In this document: positions 19,974-28,442 of the stretch, one piece after another
Layout of the letters: every line of letters begins with the position of its first letter
Numbering within the stretch: the first letter of the stretch is position 1
IMG/VR virus record: IMGVR_UViG_3300009408_000003
Coordinates: 56,328-120,327 of that record
Strand: one strand, 5' to 3'
DNA: 64,000 nucleotides
Source of the DNA: a virus
Program-made: the position numbers and the translations under genes
The notes under the pieces: generated by a model
What the model saw: the letters and a program-made list of their open reading frames with translations, nothing else
Databases searched by the model: none
What the model was told of the DNA's origin: nothing

Positions 19974-19991
19974 TATAAAATATTTTATATA

Positions 19992-19999
19992 TATAAATA
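19992..19999 (-). promoter_or_regulatory. candidate late promoter TATTTATA
   Basis: TATTTATA on the coding strand, 19 bp before the ATG at 19973 and directly after the Hsp20 terminator. Confidence 0.35.
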
Positions 20000-20010
20000 T
20001 AAGAAACAAA

Positions 20011-20043
20011 AAAAGAGGATATTTTTTTCAAAAATCCTCTTTT
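20011..20043 (-). terminator. Rho-independent terminator after hsp20
   Basis: 10-bp stem AAAAGAGGAT/ATCCTCTTTT, followed on the minus strand by a T-rich tract (TTTTTTTGTTTC). Confidence 0.85.
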
Positions 20044-20068
20044 ATAATATTATAATCTTAAAAATATA

Positions 20069-20461
20069 TTATTCTGTAATTTCAATATTTTTAATTGGAA
20101 TCGTTTTTTCTTTTAATTTTTTAATTTTGATTTCTAGGATTCCATGTTTAAGACTTGCTGTGATACTATCTGCATCAAGGACTCTACCAAGAGTAAATGA
20201 ATACCCGAAGCTTTGTGATAACGGATTTGATTTTTTCTTTGTATCAAGTGTTACTATTTTTAATTTAGTCTTTTCATTTGTGATTTTAATATCATCAAGT
20301 GATAATCCTAAAGCATTAATAGATAAAATGATAGTTCCATCTTTTTTATTAGTTACATCATATGTATCGAGTTTTGATGAGGTTGTTTCAGTTGATTTTG
20401 AGTATTGCGTAAATAATGGTTCAAAATCTGCTATTTTTGTTGTTGGGAATACATTAAACAT
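20069..20461 (-). CDS. small heat-shock protein, Hsp20/alpha-crystallin type
   Basis: 130 aa, about 15 kDa. The alpha-crystallin domain spans about residues 30-120, with the typical GLSLDDIKITNEKTKLKIV strand pattern, the LGRVLDADSITASLKHGILEI segment (equivalent to the conserved A-x-x-x-n-GvL motif) and a C-terminal IPIKNIEI resembling the IxI tail. Hsp20 chaperones hold unfolding proteins; homologues are common in T4-like phages. It is flanked by a dyad element upstream and a terminator downstream, so it is monocistronic. Confidence 0.88.
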   Translation of the reverse strand: MFNVFPTTKIADFEPLFTQYSKSTETTSSKLDTYDVTNKKDGTIILSINALGLSLDDIKITNEKTKLKIVTLDTKKKSNPLSQSFGYSFTLGRVLDADSITASLKHGILEIKIKKLKEKTIPIKNIEITE

Positions 20462-20517
20462 TTGTTTTTCGTTTTTAATTATTATTTATAATTCAATAAG
20501 TGTACCAATAAACATTT

Positions 20518-20553
20518 ACTGACATTAATGTCAGTAAATATGACAATATGTCA
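20518..20553. promoter_or_regulatory. paired TGACA...TGTCA dyads upstream of hsp20
   Basis: Two tandem inverted repeats, ACTGACATTAATGTCAGT (perfect) and TGACAATATGTCA, centred 21 bp apart. The same half-sites recur at 63.2-63.4 kb. They look like a repressor/activator site controlling hsp20, or a stem in the RNA leader. Confidence 0.45.
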
Positions 20554-20572
20554 GTTTATTAGTAAATTTAAG

Positions 20573-21226
20573 TTAAAATGGAGTATTAAGCCATTCTCTG
20601 CGTTCTTGTCTACATGACATATTATCTGCCCAATGTAAAATATATGGAAGCTCAGTTTTTAATGTCATATCTTTATTAAATGAAATGAAGTATTTTTTAG
20701 TTGCTTCGTCATATAATCCATCGGTACATTTTATACCAATCATCTCCCTTTCAGTATATTTAATTCCATACTGATTTAATAGCCAAAATGCGCGGTCTGG
20801 CACATCCATAAATTGTAGTTTACCGTTTACATTAAACAGTTTACCTTGATTTTTTCTATGCCATTCTGATTGATTTGCTATGTAATATGGTTGTTTTCCA
20901 TCACCGAGTTTTCCTAAATCGTGGTGAAATGCTGCGAAAAATAATTCATCGTCAGTAAAATCTACCTTTATAGTTTCTTCAAATACTTTTTTAATTTTAT
21001 ATGCGTTTTTTACCACATTCATAACATGATCAATATATCCTCCAATATATGATGAATGGAAGTGTTCAAATCCGGATGCGGGAGCAACTGCAAGTTCAGT
21101 ACCTAATTCATTTTCTGAATACATATGTAATAGTTTTTCTAATCGTTCTCCTGTGAATATCTTAGATAGCATTCCTATAAAGTTGTTGTAGTTTGCTTGT
21201 AATTCTTCTGGTGTATAAGTTTTCAT
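20573..21226 (-). CDS. HD-domain phosphohydrolase
   Basis: 217 aa. HD signature residues: HxxYIGGYIDHV (first His about 43-54), FAAFHHDLGKLGDG (HD pair about 95), and later LPYILHWAD with a distal Asp. HD proteins hydrolyse phosphate esters such as (d)NTPs or cyclic nucleotides; similar YfbR/HDIG-type proteins occur in many T4-like phages. Substrate unknown. Confidence 0.8.
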   Translation of the reverse strand: MKTYTPEELQANYNNFIGMLSKIFTGERLEKLLHMYSENELGTELAVAPASGFEHFHSSYIGGYIDHVMNVVKNAYKIKKVFEETIKVDFTDDELFFAAFHHDLGKLGDGKQPYYIANQSEWHRKNQGKLFNVNGKLQFMDVPDRAFWLLNQYGIKYTEREMIGIKCTDGLYDEATKKYFISFNKDMTLKTELPYILHWADNMSCRQERREWLNTPF

Positions 21227-21262
21227 TTTTGTTTTTAAAATTAATAATATTTTTTAATTAGA

Positions 21263-21583
21263 TTAAAATTTTTCATATATATTTCTTTTTGTTAATGCTC
21301 GGTATAATACTTCTGTTTCTTCTTCGGATTCGGTGTGCCCTAATCCATTCATACCATCTAGTTCTACTACATATTCACCTTTTGATAATCCTAGTTCCTC
21401 CCATTCATCATTTGCTGATGATATCAACTGTGGTGCTTCATCATCTGGATTATCTTTCGGTAATGGTAATATCCAATAGTAAAAAGTTGTATCTGATATA
21501 GTATCTTCTATTTTTTCCCAACCTTGTGTTTCAAACATGACATCAGTTATCGGAGTTTCATTAATTTCAATTGGCGGTTGCAT
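21263..21583 (-). CDS. acidic hypothetical protein
   Basis: 106 aa, very acidic (many Glu and Asp); contains a QGWEKIEDTISDTTFYYWI segment. No known family. In the same transcript as the nucleotidase and HD hydrolase. Confidence 0.6.
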   Translation of the reverse strand: MQPPIEINETPITDVMFETQGWEKIEDTISDTTFYYWILPLPKDNPDDEAPQLISSANDEWEELGLSKGEYVVELDGMNGLGHTESEEETEVLYRALTKRNIYEKF

Positions 21584-21662
21584 ATTTATTATTTTTTATT
21601 TAAGATTTGAGTTCAGCGTACAATCTAACGTTTCTTGAACGAACATATATTTTCTTATCAGG

Positions 21663-21800
21663 TTAGTCAGCTAATTCTGTCATTCCTTTTTTTGTTAATC
21701 GTAATATTGCTAACTTGGTTTTATTAAAAATTAATGGACGAAATGAAGAATTCATCGCTAAATCGCCAGTATTTGATAAAATAAATTCGTGTGTTTTCAT
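21663..21800 (-). CDS. small hypothetical protein (45 aa)
   Basis: ATG at 21800 overlaps the stop codon of the nucleotidase gene, so translation is coupled; 45 codons, TAA at 21663. Sequence ends LRLTKKGMTELAD. No family recognised. Confidence 0.6.
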   Translation of the reverse strand: MKTHEFILSNTGDLAMNSSFRPLIFNKTKLAILRLTKKGMTELAD

Positions 21801-22279
21801 TATAATAATACTTTTAATATTGAATTCCATGTTGGGTATTCATTCCATTTATTATTTTCATAATCCCACCCAAACGATAATAATTTACCAGTAAACTCAT
21901 CAGCTCCATTAGCTAATCTATCATCAATCAAATAATCACCCATTAATAAATCTTTTCTATGTGTAATTATTAGTTTTTTGTGAAATAACTTTTTAAAATA
22001 TGCTTCTATCCAATATCGTTTATCAGTATTTGATTCTGGGTTACCCCATGGTGCTGATGTTAATATGAATATATCATATTTATTACTTTCACTTAATTTT
22101 TTTATTGATTCAATAGCACCTTTAATTGGTGGTGGAAATCGAAAAATTCCTGGAATATGGTCTGGATTTTCTTTGTATTTATTAGCAATGTTTAAATGTT
22201 CACTAAACCATGCATCCATTGCAGATTTAGTATCTACAATTACGCCATCCATATCAATATATAATATTTTTTTCGTCAT
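21800..22279 (-). CDS. 5'(3')-deoxyribonucleotidase, HAD family
   Basis: 159 aa. HAD motif I DMDGVIVDT (nucleophile Asp and acid Asp), motif II ILTSAPWGNP, and motif IV DYLIDDRLANGADEF. This matches the NT5C-type nucleotidases that dephosphorylate dNMPs; phage members help balance nucleotide pools. It is the first gene behind the promoter at 22304. Confidence 0.85.
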   Translation of the reverse strand: MTKKILYIDMDGVIVDTKSAMDAWFSEHLNIANKYKENPDHIPGIFRFPPPIKGAIESIKKLSESNKYDIFILTSAPWGNPESNTDKRYWIEAYFKKLFHKKLIITHRKDLLMGDYLIDDRLANGADEFTGKLLSFGWDYENNKWNEYPTWNSILKVLL

Positions 22280-22303
22280 ATGTTATATCTCTTACTTAAT
22301 ATG

Positions 22304-22335
22304 CTAAGATACAAAAAATAATTAAGATTTCCTAA
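22304..22335 (-). promoter_or_regulatory. phage promoter TTAGGA-N18-TATCTTAG
   Basis: TTAGGA, 18 bp, TATCTTAG on the minus strand, directly past the stop of the 142-aa gene and 25 bp before the nucleotidase. Confidence 0.65.
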
Positions 22336-22764
22336 TTAATTGTTGTTTTTTTTAAAAAAATGTGATAAATGATTTTTTTTGATTGCATCCCATTCTTTTT
22401 TATTAATTTTTAGTTTAAGTTTTTTAGATAGTTGCCAACCAATTTCCCATGCATTAAGTTCTTTTAAGAAATGACCTAATTGATATTTTTCATAATTACT
22501 ATTAATATCTAATAATTTATATGAGTTAATTCCAGTATTTGTAGTCGACTGTAATGATTTTCCAATTTCGAATAGTAAAACAATTAATCCGTTATGTTCT
22601 AAATCATAATTATAATGAATAATTATTTCTCGTTGAAAAAAACCTGTAAATATAGTATCAGTGCCTAGTAGTACTCGGATTCCTCTATGTCTGAAAATGT
22701 AATCGGAAACCTTTTTAAATTTTTTAGGAAATACTCTTTTACTTATTTTATTATATTTAATCAT
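22336..22764 (-). CDS. possible inactive metallopeptidase-like protein
   Basis: 142 aa from ATG at 22764. The middle (IIIHYNYD ... LIVLLFEIGKSLQ) and end (AWEIGWQLSKKLKLKI, WDAIKK) resemble phage ImmA/IrrE-like zinc peptidases, in which an HExGH motif sits where this protein has FEIGKS. The two metal-binding His are therefore missing, so it is probably inactive or my match is wrong. Its start overlaps the end of a short upstream frame. Confidence 0.5.
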   Translation of the reverse strand: MIKYNKISKRVFPKKFKKVSDYIFRHRGIRVLLGTDTIFTGFFQREIIIHYNYDLEHNGLIVLLFEIGKSLQSTTNTGINSYKLLDINSNYEKYQLGHFLKELNAWEIGWQLSKKLKLKINKKEWDAIKKNHLSHFFKKNNN

Positions 22765-22906
22765 TATCAATTACAAATTTAATATTAAATATCTCTTTTA
22801 TTTTTCTAAAATGTTTAACTCCATTATAACTCATCTTATTATATTTAGGTATATACCTAATTATGCTACCTTTTCGTTTAACTTCAAGTTTAGTGCTTCT
22901 TATCAA
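22757..22906 (-). CDS. short hypothetical frame (possible TTG start)
   Basis: A 49-codon frame with plausible protein character (LEVKRKGSIIRYIPKYNKM); the only ATG is at codon 25, so a TTG start at 22906 or a truncated gene is possible. It overlaps the next gene by 8 bp. It lies at the border between core genes and the accessory cargo. Confidence 0.35.
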   Translation of the reverse strand: MIRSTKLEVKRKGSIIRYIPKYNKMSYNGVKHFRKIKEIFNIKFVIDND

Positions 22907-22925
22907 AAATAAAAAGCCAACGCTC

Positions 22926-23219
22926 TTAGTCTATCATTTTCATTGAACGTTCGGTATTATTACCAATCACATTAATTTGAACTTCCATTTTATCAGCAAT
23001 CAAATTAAACAGTTCAACAATATTCCTATTATCTTCTTTTTGTTTTTGCAATTTATCTTCTTCGGATTTAGGGTGTCCTTCGGTTCTGTTTAATTTTCCA
23101 TTCAGTTTTTCAGTTAATCCAGCAAGTTCCTTTAATTGCACGCACTTGTGGTCTAACCTTTCAAACGCTTGTATAAGTGTTTGTCTTTCTTGTACTTCTG
23201 TCATTGATTTACTTTCCAT
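22926..23219 (-). CDS. small charged helical protein
   Basis: 97 aa, Gln/Glu/Lys-rich, likely a coiled coil (LTEKLNGKLN, KLQKQKEDNRNIVELF). Left-most gene of the accessory block. No function recognised; codon use is slightly less AT-extreme than in neighbours. Confidence 0.6.
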   Translation of the reverse strand: MESKSMTEVQERQTLIQAFERLDHKCVQLKELAGLTEKLNGKLNRTEGHPKSEEDKLQKQKEDNRNIVELFNLIADKMEVQINVIGNNTERSMKMID

Positions 23220-23309
23220 TTTATTTATATTTAATTTTATAGGTACTCTAAGTTTTCCCTTTCTCTTTTTTATTTTTTTTAATTAGTGCTTAAATTAAAA
23301 TTTGTAGTT

Positions 23310-23468
23310 CTAAACACGCACAGTTCTTATACTTGTACGATGCTGCGTAAAACATATTGTGTTTGGTTCGTCATTACAATAGCAAACAGAACAATGAACT
23401 GCTCCGTATATACCTTTCGCTTTTACAACTGTGTTTCTGCTTTCATACTTTGTTTTTACATTTTCCAT
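23310..23468 (-). CDS. small Cys-rich protein (52 aa)
   Basis: I start at ATG 23468 (MENVKTKYESR), which sits 28 bp after a TTTGGT-N18-TACCTTTG promoter; a longer frame would overlap that promoter. A CSVCYC cluster plus a later Cys suggests a small zinc site. No family recognised. Confidence 0.5.
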   Translation of the reverse strand: MENVKTKYESRNTVVKAKGIYGAVHCSVCYCNDEPNTICFTQHRTSIRTVRV

Positions 23469-23495
23469 AATTTTAAGTTTTAATGTTTGTACTAG

Positions 23496-23527
23496 CAAAG
23501 GTACGTAAACTAATTGAAAGTACCAAA
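23496..23527 (-). promoter_or_regulatory. host-type promoter TTTGGT-N18-TACCTTTG
   Basis: Minus-strand TTTGGT, 18 bp, TACCTTTG: a standard Bacteroidota -33/-7 pair, unlike the TTAGGA class used elsewhere in the window. Confidence 0.55.
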
Positions 23528-23630
23528 TAGAGTACAAAGATATTTTTGCCATCGCCCACAAAAACAATAGATAACACTAAGTGAACCACATTAAAACCAT
23601 GGTTTATTATTTCCGTTGTAAGTAATTATG

Positions 23631-23960
23631 CTATTTAATATTGTACTTTGGGTGTTTACACGGTTTCATCGTACAGTCTAATGCTACACGTTCATTACCT
23701 CCACACTCGCAAATCGCCACTTCGCTATGTTCACATTCACATAAAGGTTGTAAGGTATTATTATATATTCGTATTGGCTTATTACATCTCATACACCAAT
23801 TCGCTTCGCTACTACCAACTCCAAATAAAATTAATGCTTGGGTTAAGTCTTTTAATCCAATTACTGTCTTTGCAGTCCCCCCTTGTACAGATATTAGTAT
23901 TTCACCTTTATCTCTTCCCATTTCAATAAGGCAATCGTTTTCTTTACATTCGTATTTCAT
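23631..23960 (-). CDS. zinc-ribbon-like protein
   Basis: 109 aa. N-terminal beta domain, then WCMRCNKPIRIY and a second CECEHSE...CECGG cluster: several CxxC/CxC pairs that could bind one or two zinc ions. Unknown role; possibly a nucleic-acid-binding or anti-host protein. Confidence 0.55.
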   Translation of the reverse strand: MKYECKENDCLIEMGRDKGEILISVQGGTAKTVIGLKDLTQALILFGVGSSEANWCMRCNKPIRIYNNTLQPLCECEHSEVAICECGGNERVALDCTMKPCKHPKYNIK

Positions 23961-24021
23961 AATTATATATTTAAGTTAATAATTCGCACTAATCTTATTT
24001 TGTTAAGTTGGCAACAATAGC

Positions 24022-24330
24022 CTACTTGTAACTATCTTCAATCGCATTTACTGCATTTATAAAGTCTGTTTTATCAATTATACCCATTTCATACATTTGT
24101 ATTTTTTGGTATATTTCAATTCCTTTGCAATAAGAATATTTTGTTTCTAATGGTAAGTTATTCTTTTCAAAAGCCGTAGGCATACTATTGCCAACACTGG
24201 CTATAATTAATACCTTGTTTTCGTCTTTATTTGCAAAGTCCTGTGAAACTTTTTCGTAGTCAAAATCGTGATTATTTATCAACCCTTTATCATTTAGTTC
24301 TAACAAAAATCTTATTAATATTTCTTCCAT
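24022..24330 (-). CDS. small hypothetical protein
   Basis: 102 aa, helical and acidic; no motif recognised. The DNA before its start carries the conserved intergenic element also seen before 23960, 26082 and rtcB. Confidence 0.55.
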   Translation of the reverse strand: MEEILIRFLLELNDKGLINNHDFDYEKVSQDFANKDENKVLIIASVGNSMPTAFEKNNLPLETKYSYCKGIEIYQKIQMYEMGIIDKTDFINAVNAIEDSYK

Positions 24331-24416
24331 TTTTATTAAGTTTAATTATTAATTCACAGTACTAATCATAACCTCTTACGTTGCAAAACATATTATTGCT
24401 TTTCATTTTTTTGCAT

Positions 24417-24677
24417 CTATTGTGCCATCCCATTGTATCTGTTTTCAAAATTGTACTTTTTTGTATTATTAATGTATTCAAAGACTTGGTCTTTAGTAGA
24501 TTTCATTATAGTTCCTTTTCTCTTTTCAATATCAGCAAAGGCTTCTGCAAATTCCATATTAATACTTTTAGTTCCCCTTATATCTTCCAATACATCTACA
24601 AGTTTTTTTAACTGCAAACTTACAATTCCGCCATTGAAAAGTATTTTTTCGATTCTGTTTTTAATATGAGTTGTCAT
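24417..24677 (-). CDS. small hypothetical protein
   Basis: 86 aa, helical (NRIEKILFNGGIVSLQLKKL). It lies behind a host-type promoter at 24706. No family recognised. Confidence 0.55.
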   Translation of the reverse strand: MTTHIKNRIEKILFNGGIVSLQLKKLVDVLEDIRGTKSINMEFAEAFADIEKRKGTIMKSTKDQVFEYINNTKKYNFENRYNGMAQ

Positions 24678-24705
24678 AATTTATATGTTTTAATTAATTA
24701 ATACT

Positions 24706-24737
24706 CAAATGTAAACATAAATTTACTAACTACCAAA
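24706..24737 (-). promoter_or_regulatory. host-type promoter TTTGGT-N18-TACATTTG
   Basis: Minus-strand TTTGGT, 18 bp, TACATTTG, 29 bp before the ATG at 24677. Confidence 0.5.
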
Positions 24738-24739
24738 TA

Positions 24740-25140
24740 AATATTGAAGTTTTTTTTAATTATTTTACCGTGCAGTATAAAAATAATGCCTTAAATAGTT
24801 GTATATTAAACATTTGTAGTCTTATTTAAAATCATTATAAATATAAAAATTAGTATTTTATAAATGACATTATTATTATACTATCAGTTATGTGCAATTT
24901 AAAAAATTATTTATTATTTCTTTAATCATCTTTTATATATTTATTTAATTAAAAAACTCTTTGCCCAAATTTCAGTTATAGGATATTTTTTTAACAACTA
25001 GAGTACTAGGTTTACGTTCTATAATATATTTTACAATAAACACAACTGCTGATACAGTTTATAATAATTGGAGAGTAACAGCTTCAGTTACCATGCTTAT
25101 ATCCCACTTACTTATTATTGTTTATCTTCAATCAAAGAGT
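24740..25140. other. non-coding stretch in accessory block
   Basis: About 400 bp, very AT-rich, with no convincing frame on either strand and no clear terminator or repeat. I see nothing I can assign. Confidence 0.4.
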
Positions 25141-25335
25141 TTAATTTTTAGAATCTTTTTCAATTATTTTCTTCCAAAAATCAGGATAATCTTCTGGTAG
25201 ATAATTCATTTCAGTGAAAGACATACAATCTTCTTTATCATTGTCAGGTAAATCAAATCCATCTTCTGTTTCTTCTAAAATATATCCTAATTTAGGACTT
25301 CTTGGGTATGTTTTAATAAGTTTATATTTTCTCAT
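25141..25335 (-). CDS. small acidic protein
   Basis: 64 aa, C-terminal half very acidic (DLPDNDKEDCMSF). Starts 4 bp after the membrane protein ends, so co-transcribed with it. Unknown. Confidence 0.5.
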   Translation of the reverse strand: MRKYKLIKTYPRSPKLGYILEETEDGFDLPDNDKEDCMSFTEMNYLPEDYPDFWKKIIEKDSKN

Positions 25336-25339
25336 TACT

Positions 25340-25684
25340 TCAAATTATTTTTTTGCACCATTTTTCTTTAGCACTTCTATATAATATACTTAATTGTGTT
25401 TTATCTTCTCCTGCATTATTTATAAATATAGGGGTAATAGTTGGTTTTAGTATTTTATCATATAAATATTTTATTCCTAAAAATATATAATAAAATATAA
25501 CTGTTAATATAGCTAATATACATATTATAATAGAAAAAATTATAATTCCTGTAATTAAAAATAAAAAAGATAATAAATATAAATTATATGTATTTTCCTT
25601 AAATACAGGAAATAGTGTACTTAGTATCATATATCCAAATAATGTAGCTGAAAGAGAAATTAATACAAAAAAAAGATGCATCAT
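25340..25684 (-). CDS. membrane protein
   Basis: 114 aa with two hydrophobic blocks: residues 3-25 and a long one at about 36-80 that may form two helices; short soluble tail. No family recognised. Paired with the 64-aa gene; the membrane/soluble pairing could suit an exclusion or spanin-type role, but nothing specific supports this. Confidence 0.55.
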   Translation of the reverse strand: MMHLFFVLISLSATLFGYMILSTLFPVFKENTYNLYLLSFLFLITGIIIFSIIICILAILTVIFYYIFLGIKYLYDKILKPTITPIFINNAGEDKTQLSILYRSAKEKWCKKII

Positions 25685-25776
25685 TTTTTTTCTTTAATTC
25701 TTCTTGCGTCATAATATTTTTAGTTTTATTTTATTCGTAAAATTACATTGTCATGTCCGCATCTGTTGACGGTCAT

Positions 25777-26082
25777 TTAATGATTGATGTTAAACATTAT
25801 GTTATATATTTCAATAGCATCTTCTATCTTAATCCAATTATTACTTTTAAACATTTTGTATAAATCATCATTTTTGACAAACATTGTTTTTATCCATTCT
25901 TCAAAGTTAGGCATTTCTTTACACCTAAACGTCACTTCGTTACTACCATCATCGTTTAAACCTAATGCTTTAATTACGCTATCTAAATCAATTAATAGTT
26001 GCTCTCTAACATCTACTTGTGCTCCACGCATTTCAAGTATAGAATTATAACCATACTTTTCTGCAAATTCTTCTTTTGTCAT
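25777..26082 (-). CDS. small hypothetical protein
   Basis: 101 aa. Contains LGLNDDGSNEVTFRCKEMP, which is similar in wording to AGSNEVKLPTKQCV in the 102-aa gene at 27980; the two may be distant relatives. No known function. Confidence 0.55.
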   Translation of the reverse strand: MTKEEFAEKYGYNSILEMRGAQVDVREQLLIDLDSVIKALGLNDDGSNEVTFRCKEMPNFEEWIKTMFVKNDDLYKMFKSNNWIKIEDAIEIYNIMFNINH

Positions 26083-26150
26083 TTTATTTATATTTAAAAA
26101 TTATTATTATCTAACCGTACTATGATTAACCAAATACGTTGACAATAATA

Positions 26151-26501
26151 CTACATAATTTCAAAAATAAAAGTTTTGTTCCCATTACCTTTTTCTTCAA
26201 CATAATAAAAAGAACCTGTTTTTTCAATATCTCTAAACCTTTTATTTGTTATACGTTTAGTTTTTATATTTATTTTATCCATTGCTTTTTTATGATTTTC
26301 TCCCCTTACAAATTGTTTGTCTCCCAATTTCCATTTAATAGACTTTGTAATTGAAAAGAATCTTTCACTTAAATCTTCATCACTATTAAAGTGATATATT
26401 AATCTCATTCCCTTAATTTTCCAAGTTCCACCACGTTCAGTTATTTTTTCTGCGTGTTTCACTAATGCTTTTGTATTTGTATGTGTTTTTTTATATTCCA
26501 T
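26151..26501 (-). CDS. small basic hypothetical protein
   Basis: 116 aa, Lys-rich, beta-strand pattern at the end (TGSFYYVEEKGNGNKTFIFEI). Unknown. Confidence 0.5.
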   Translation of the reverse strand: MEYKKTHTNTKALVKHAEKITERGGTWKIKGMRLIYHFNSDEDLSERFFSITKSIKWKLGDKQFVRGENHKKAMDKINIKTKRITNKRFRDIEKTGSFYYVEEKGNGNKTFIFEIM

Positions 26502-26969
26502 TATTTCAAATTTAGTTTAGTTCGTTAATTAGTCATACTATGGGTAACGACGTATAAAAAAATTCCTTTTTAATTGTGCTTTTGTGTAACATTATCGTTT
26601 TGCTTTTAATTACATATCAAATATATAACATATGTATCATATATACAACATAAATAGTAAAAAGTTTTATTTTTATTTAAAAATAATTAATCCACCACTA
26701 TTTTTTTATTAACTCGCTAATCATATACGTTTACAGTTGGGACGTAATATGCTAGCTGAAATTTACAAATGAAAGTTTAATCTTTCAAACTACACCCAAC
26801 AACATATATAATTTATAGGCAATAAGGTTATTATTCAATATTTATTTCTATTTATTAAAGTAGGCTCTTAATTCAAAATTTCTATATGTTAATGTCTACA
26901 AAATCATATACAAGCCGTTAGCATTAATTAGTAAGTGTTATTTAGGTCACACAAACCTTATATATTTCG
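26502..26969. other. non-coding stretch in accessory block
   Basis: About 470 bp with no supported gene. A degenerate copy of the conserved intergenic element lies at its left end, and a short imperfect inverted repeat (GAAAGTTTAATCTTTC) near 26770. Otherwise nothing assignable. Confidence 0.4.
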
Positions 26970-27197
26970 TTAGACACAATTATTTTCTTCTAAGAATGTA
27001 TCAATTTCCTCTATATCTATCCAATCAGTGCCACTACCCTCGTTATCTTTGTTGAACCAATACATAAATGGAATTAACAGTTCACGCTGTTGACTAACCA
27101 TAGATATATCAAACGTCTTTATTAGCATCTTCTGCCCATAATGCATTAGAAGTTTCATCTTTAAATTTTTGTCTTAAATTTTCTTGTTCTTTACTCA
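26970..27197 (-). pseudogene. hypothetical gene broken by a frameshift
   Basis: From ATG at 27197 the frame reads MSKEQENLRQKFKDET ... LWAEDANKDV then stops; the next frame continues immediately with FDISMVSQQRELLIP to a stop at 26970. Together they make one protein of about 75 aa. Either a recent frameshift or a sequencing error near 27112. Confidence 0.55.
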
Positions 27198-27299
27198 TAA
27201 TATCTGTTTTAAATTAATACGCGCAAAACAATAATGCTTAAATTCTTTAATGTTCTATAATTCGTTTCCATAATCAAAAATAAAAGTCTTTGCGCTTCT

Positions 27300-27983
27300 T
27301 TAAATTTCTATAATATTACCATTACTGCTTAATTTTCCAAATTCATTATCTGTAACAATACTTCCATTACTAAATATAGTATCTGAATTTGATAATTTTA
27401 GTAATCCAGAATTTGTAACTCCTTTACAATTATGAATATGGCCAAAACAATGTAATTTTGGATTTACTTTATTTATTCTTTTTCTTAATGCACTACACCC
27501 ACACATTTCAATATTATGATACCTGTCTATACTTATATCTAATATCCCTTTTGGCGGCGTATGTGTTATAACTATATCTGTATCTAAATCTATATGTTCC
27601 CATATTTTAGCTATTTTACTTCTATTTTTCATAAAAGACCAATCACCAAAAGTAGGCACAAAAGGAGAACCAAATATTTTTAATCCTAAAACTTCAATAG
27701 TCTCATTTTCTAAATAAATAATTCCATTATCTTTAAAATCTTTTTTAGTTATAACGTTTTTATAAATTGCTGTATCGTGATTTCCAGCTACAAATATTTT
27801 ATATTTTATATTTAATTTAGAAAACCAATAGATAAAATTCATTATTTCTTGATAGCTCATTTCTAAATTTTTAGGATTACTACAATCTCCAGAAAAAATT
27901 ACAATATCTATATTTTCAGGTACTATTAATAATTCGTGGTAAGTATGGGAATCCCCAATATGCCATAGTTTTTTTATCATCAC
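27300..27983 (-). CDS. metallophosphoesterase (calcineurin-like)
   Basis: 227 aa. Metal-binding motifs in order: GDSHTYHE (D-x-H), FSGDCSNP (GDxxN-type), AGNHDTAIY (GNHD), ITHTPP, and FGHIHNCKG (GHxH). These form the two-metal centre of calcineurin-like phosphoesterases. Substrate unknown; such phage enzymes can act on nucleotides, RNA ends or proteins. Its start overlaps the stop of the 102-aa gene. Confidence 0.87.
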   Translation of the reverse strand: MMIKKLWHIGDSHTYHELLIVPENIDIVIFSGDCSNPKNLEMSYQEIMNFIYWFSKLNIKYKIFVAGNHDTAIYKNVITKKDFKDNGIIYLENETIEVLGLKIFGSPFVPTFGDWSFMKNRSKIAKIWEHIDLDTDIVITHTPPKGILDISIDRYHNIEMCGCSALRKRINKVNPKLHCFGHIHNCKGVTNSGLLKLSNSDTIFSNGSIVTDNEFGKLSSNGNIIEI

Positions 27984-28288
27984 TTTTTTATTTTTATGAA
28001 ATATTTTAAGGCTTTATTTATTTCTTTTACAATTCCTTGTATCAGGCTAAGATGGAGTAACTTCCCAAAAGTGTTTTCCATCAATATCTTCTCTATATCA
28101 TTTTCTCTTACACATTGTTTCGTAGGCAACTTCACTTCGTTACTACCAGCAACGGTTATAGTTAATTTTTTAACTAACTTTAATTCTTCAATTATAGCTT
28201 GTCCAATTCTATAACTATCATTTTTTGCATTTGTTTCAATAAAATGCATTGCTCTTGTAATAATTTTGTTTTTTATTTCTTGTGTCAT
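27980..28288 (-). CDS. small hypothetical protein
   Basis: 102 aa from ATG at 28288 (MTQEIKNKIITRAM); an upstream in-frame ATG at 28339 would add 17 atypical residues. Contains AGSNEVKLPTKQC, similar to a stretch in the gene at 25777. Its stop overlaps the phosphoesterase start. Confidence 0.55.
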   Translation of the reverse strand: MTQEIKNKIITRAMHFIETNAKNDSYRIGQAIIEELKLVKKLTITVAGSNEVKLPTKQCVRENDIEKILMENTFGKLLHLSLIQGIVKEINKALKYFIKIKK

Positions 28289-28442
28289 AATATTTTGTTT
28301 ACGTTTATATAAGCTAATACTTATTTTTGAATTTACCAAATAAATTAGTATTAAATTATACCTGATGAGGTATGATTAGTAGTAATACATACTTAATTAT
28401 ACCCGTTAGGTGTTTAAACAGATTTCCAAATTTTTCTCATTT

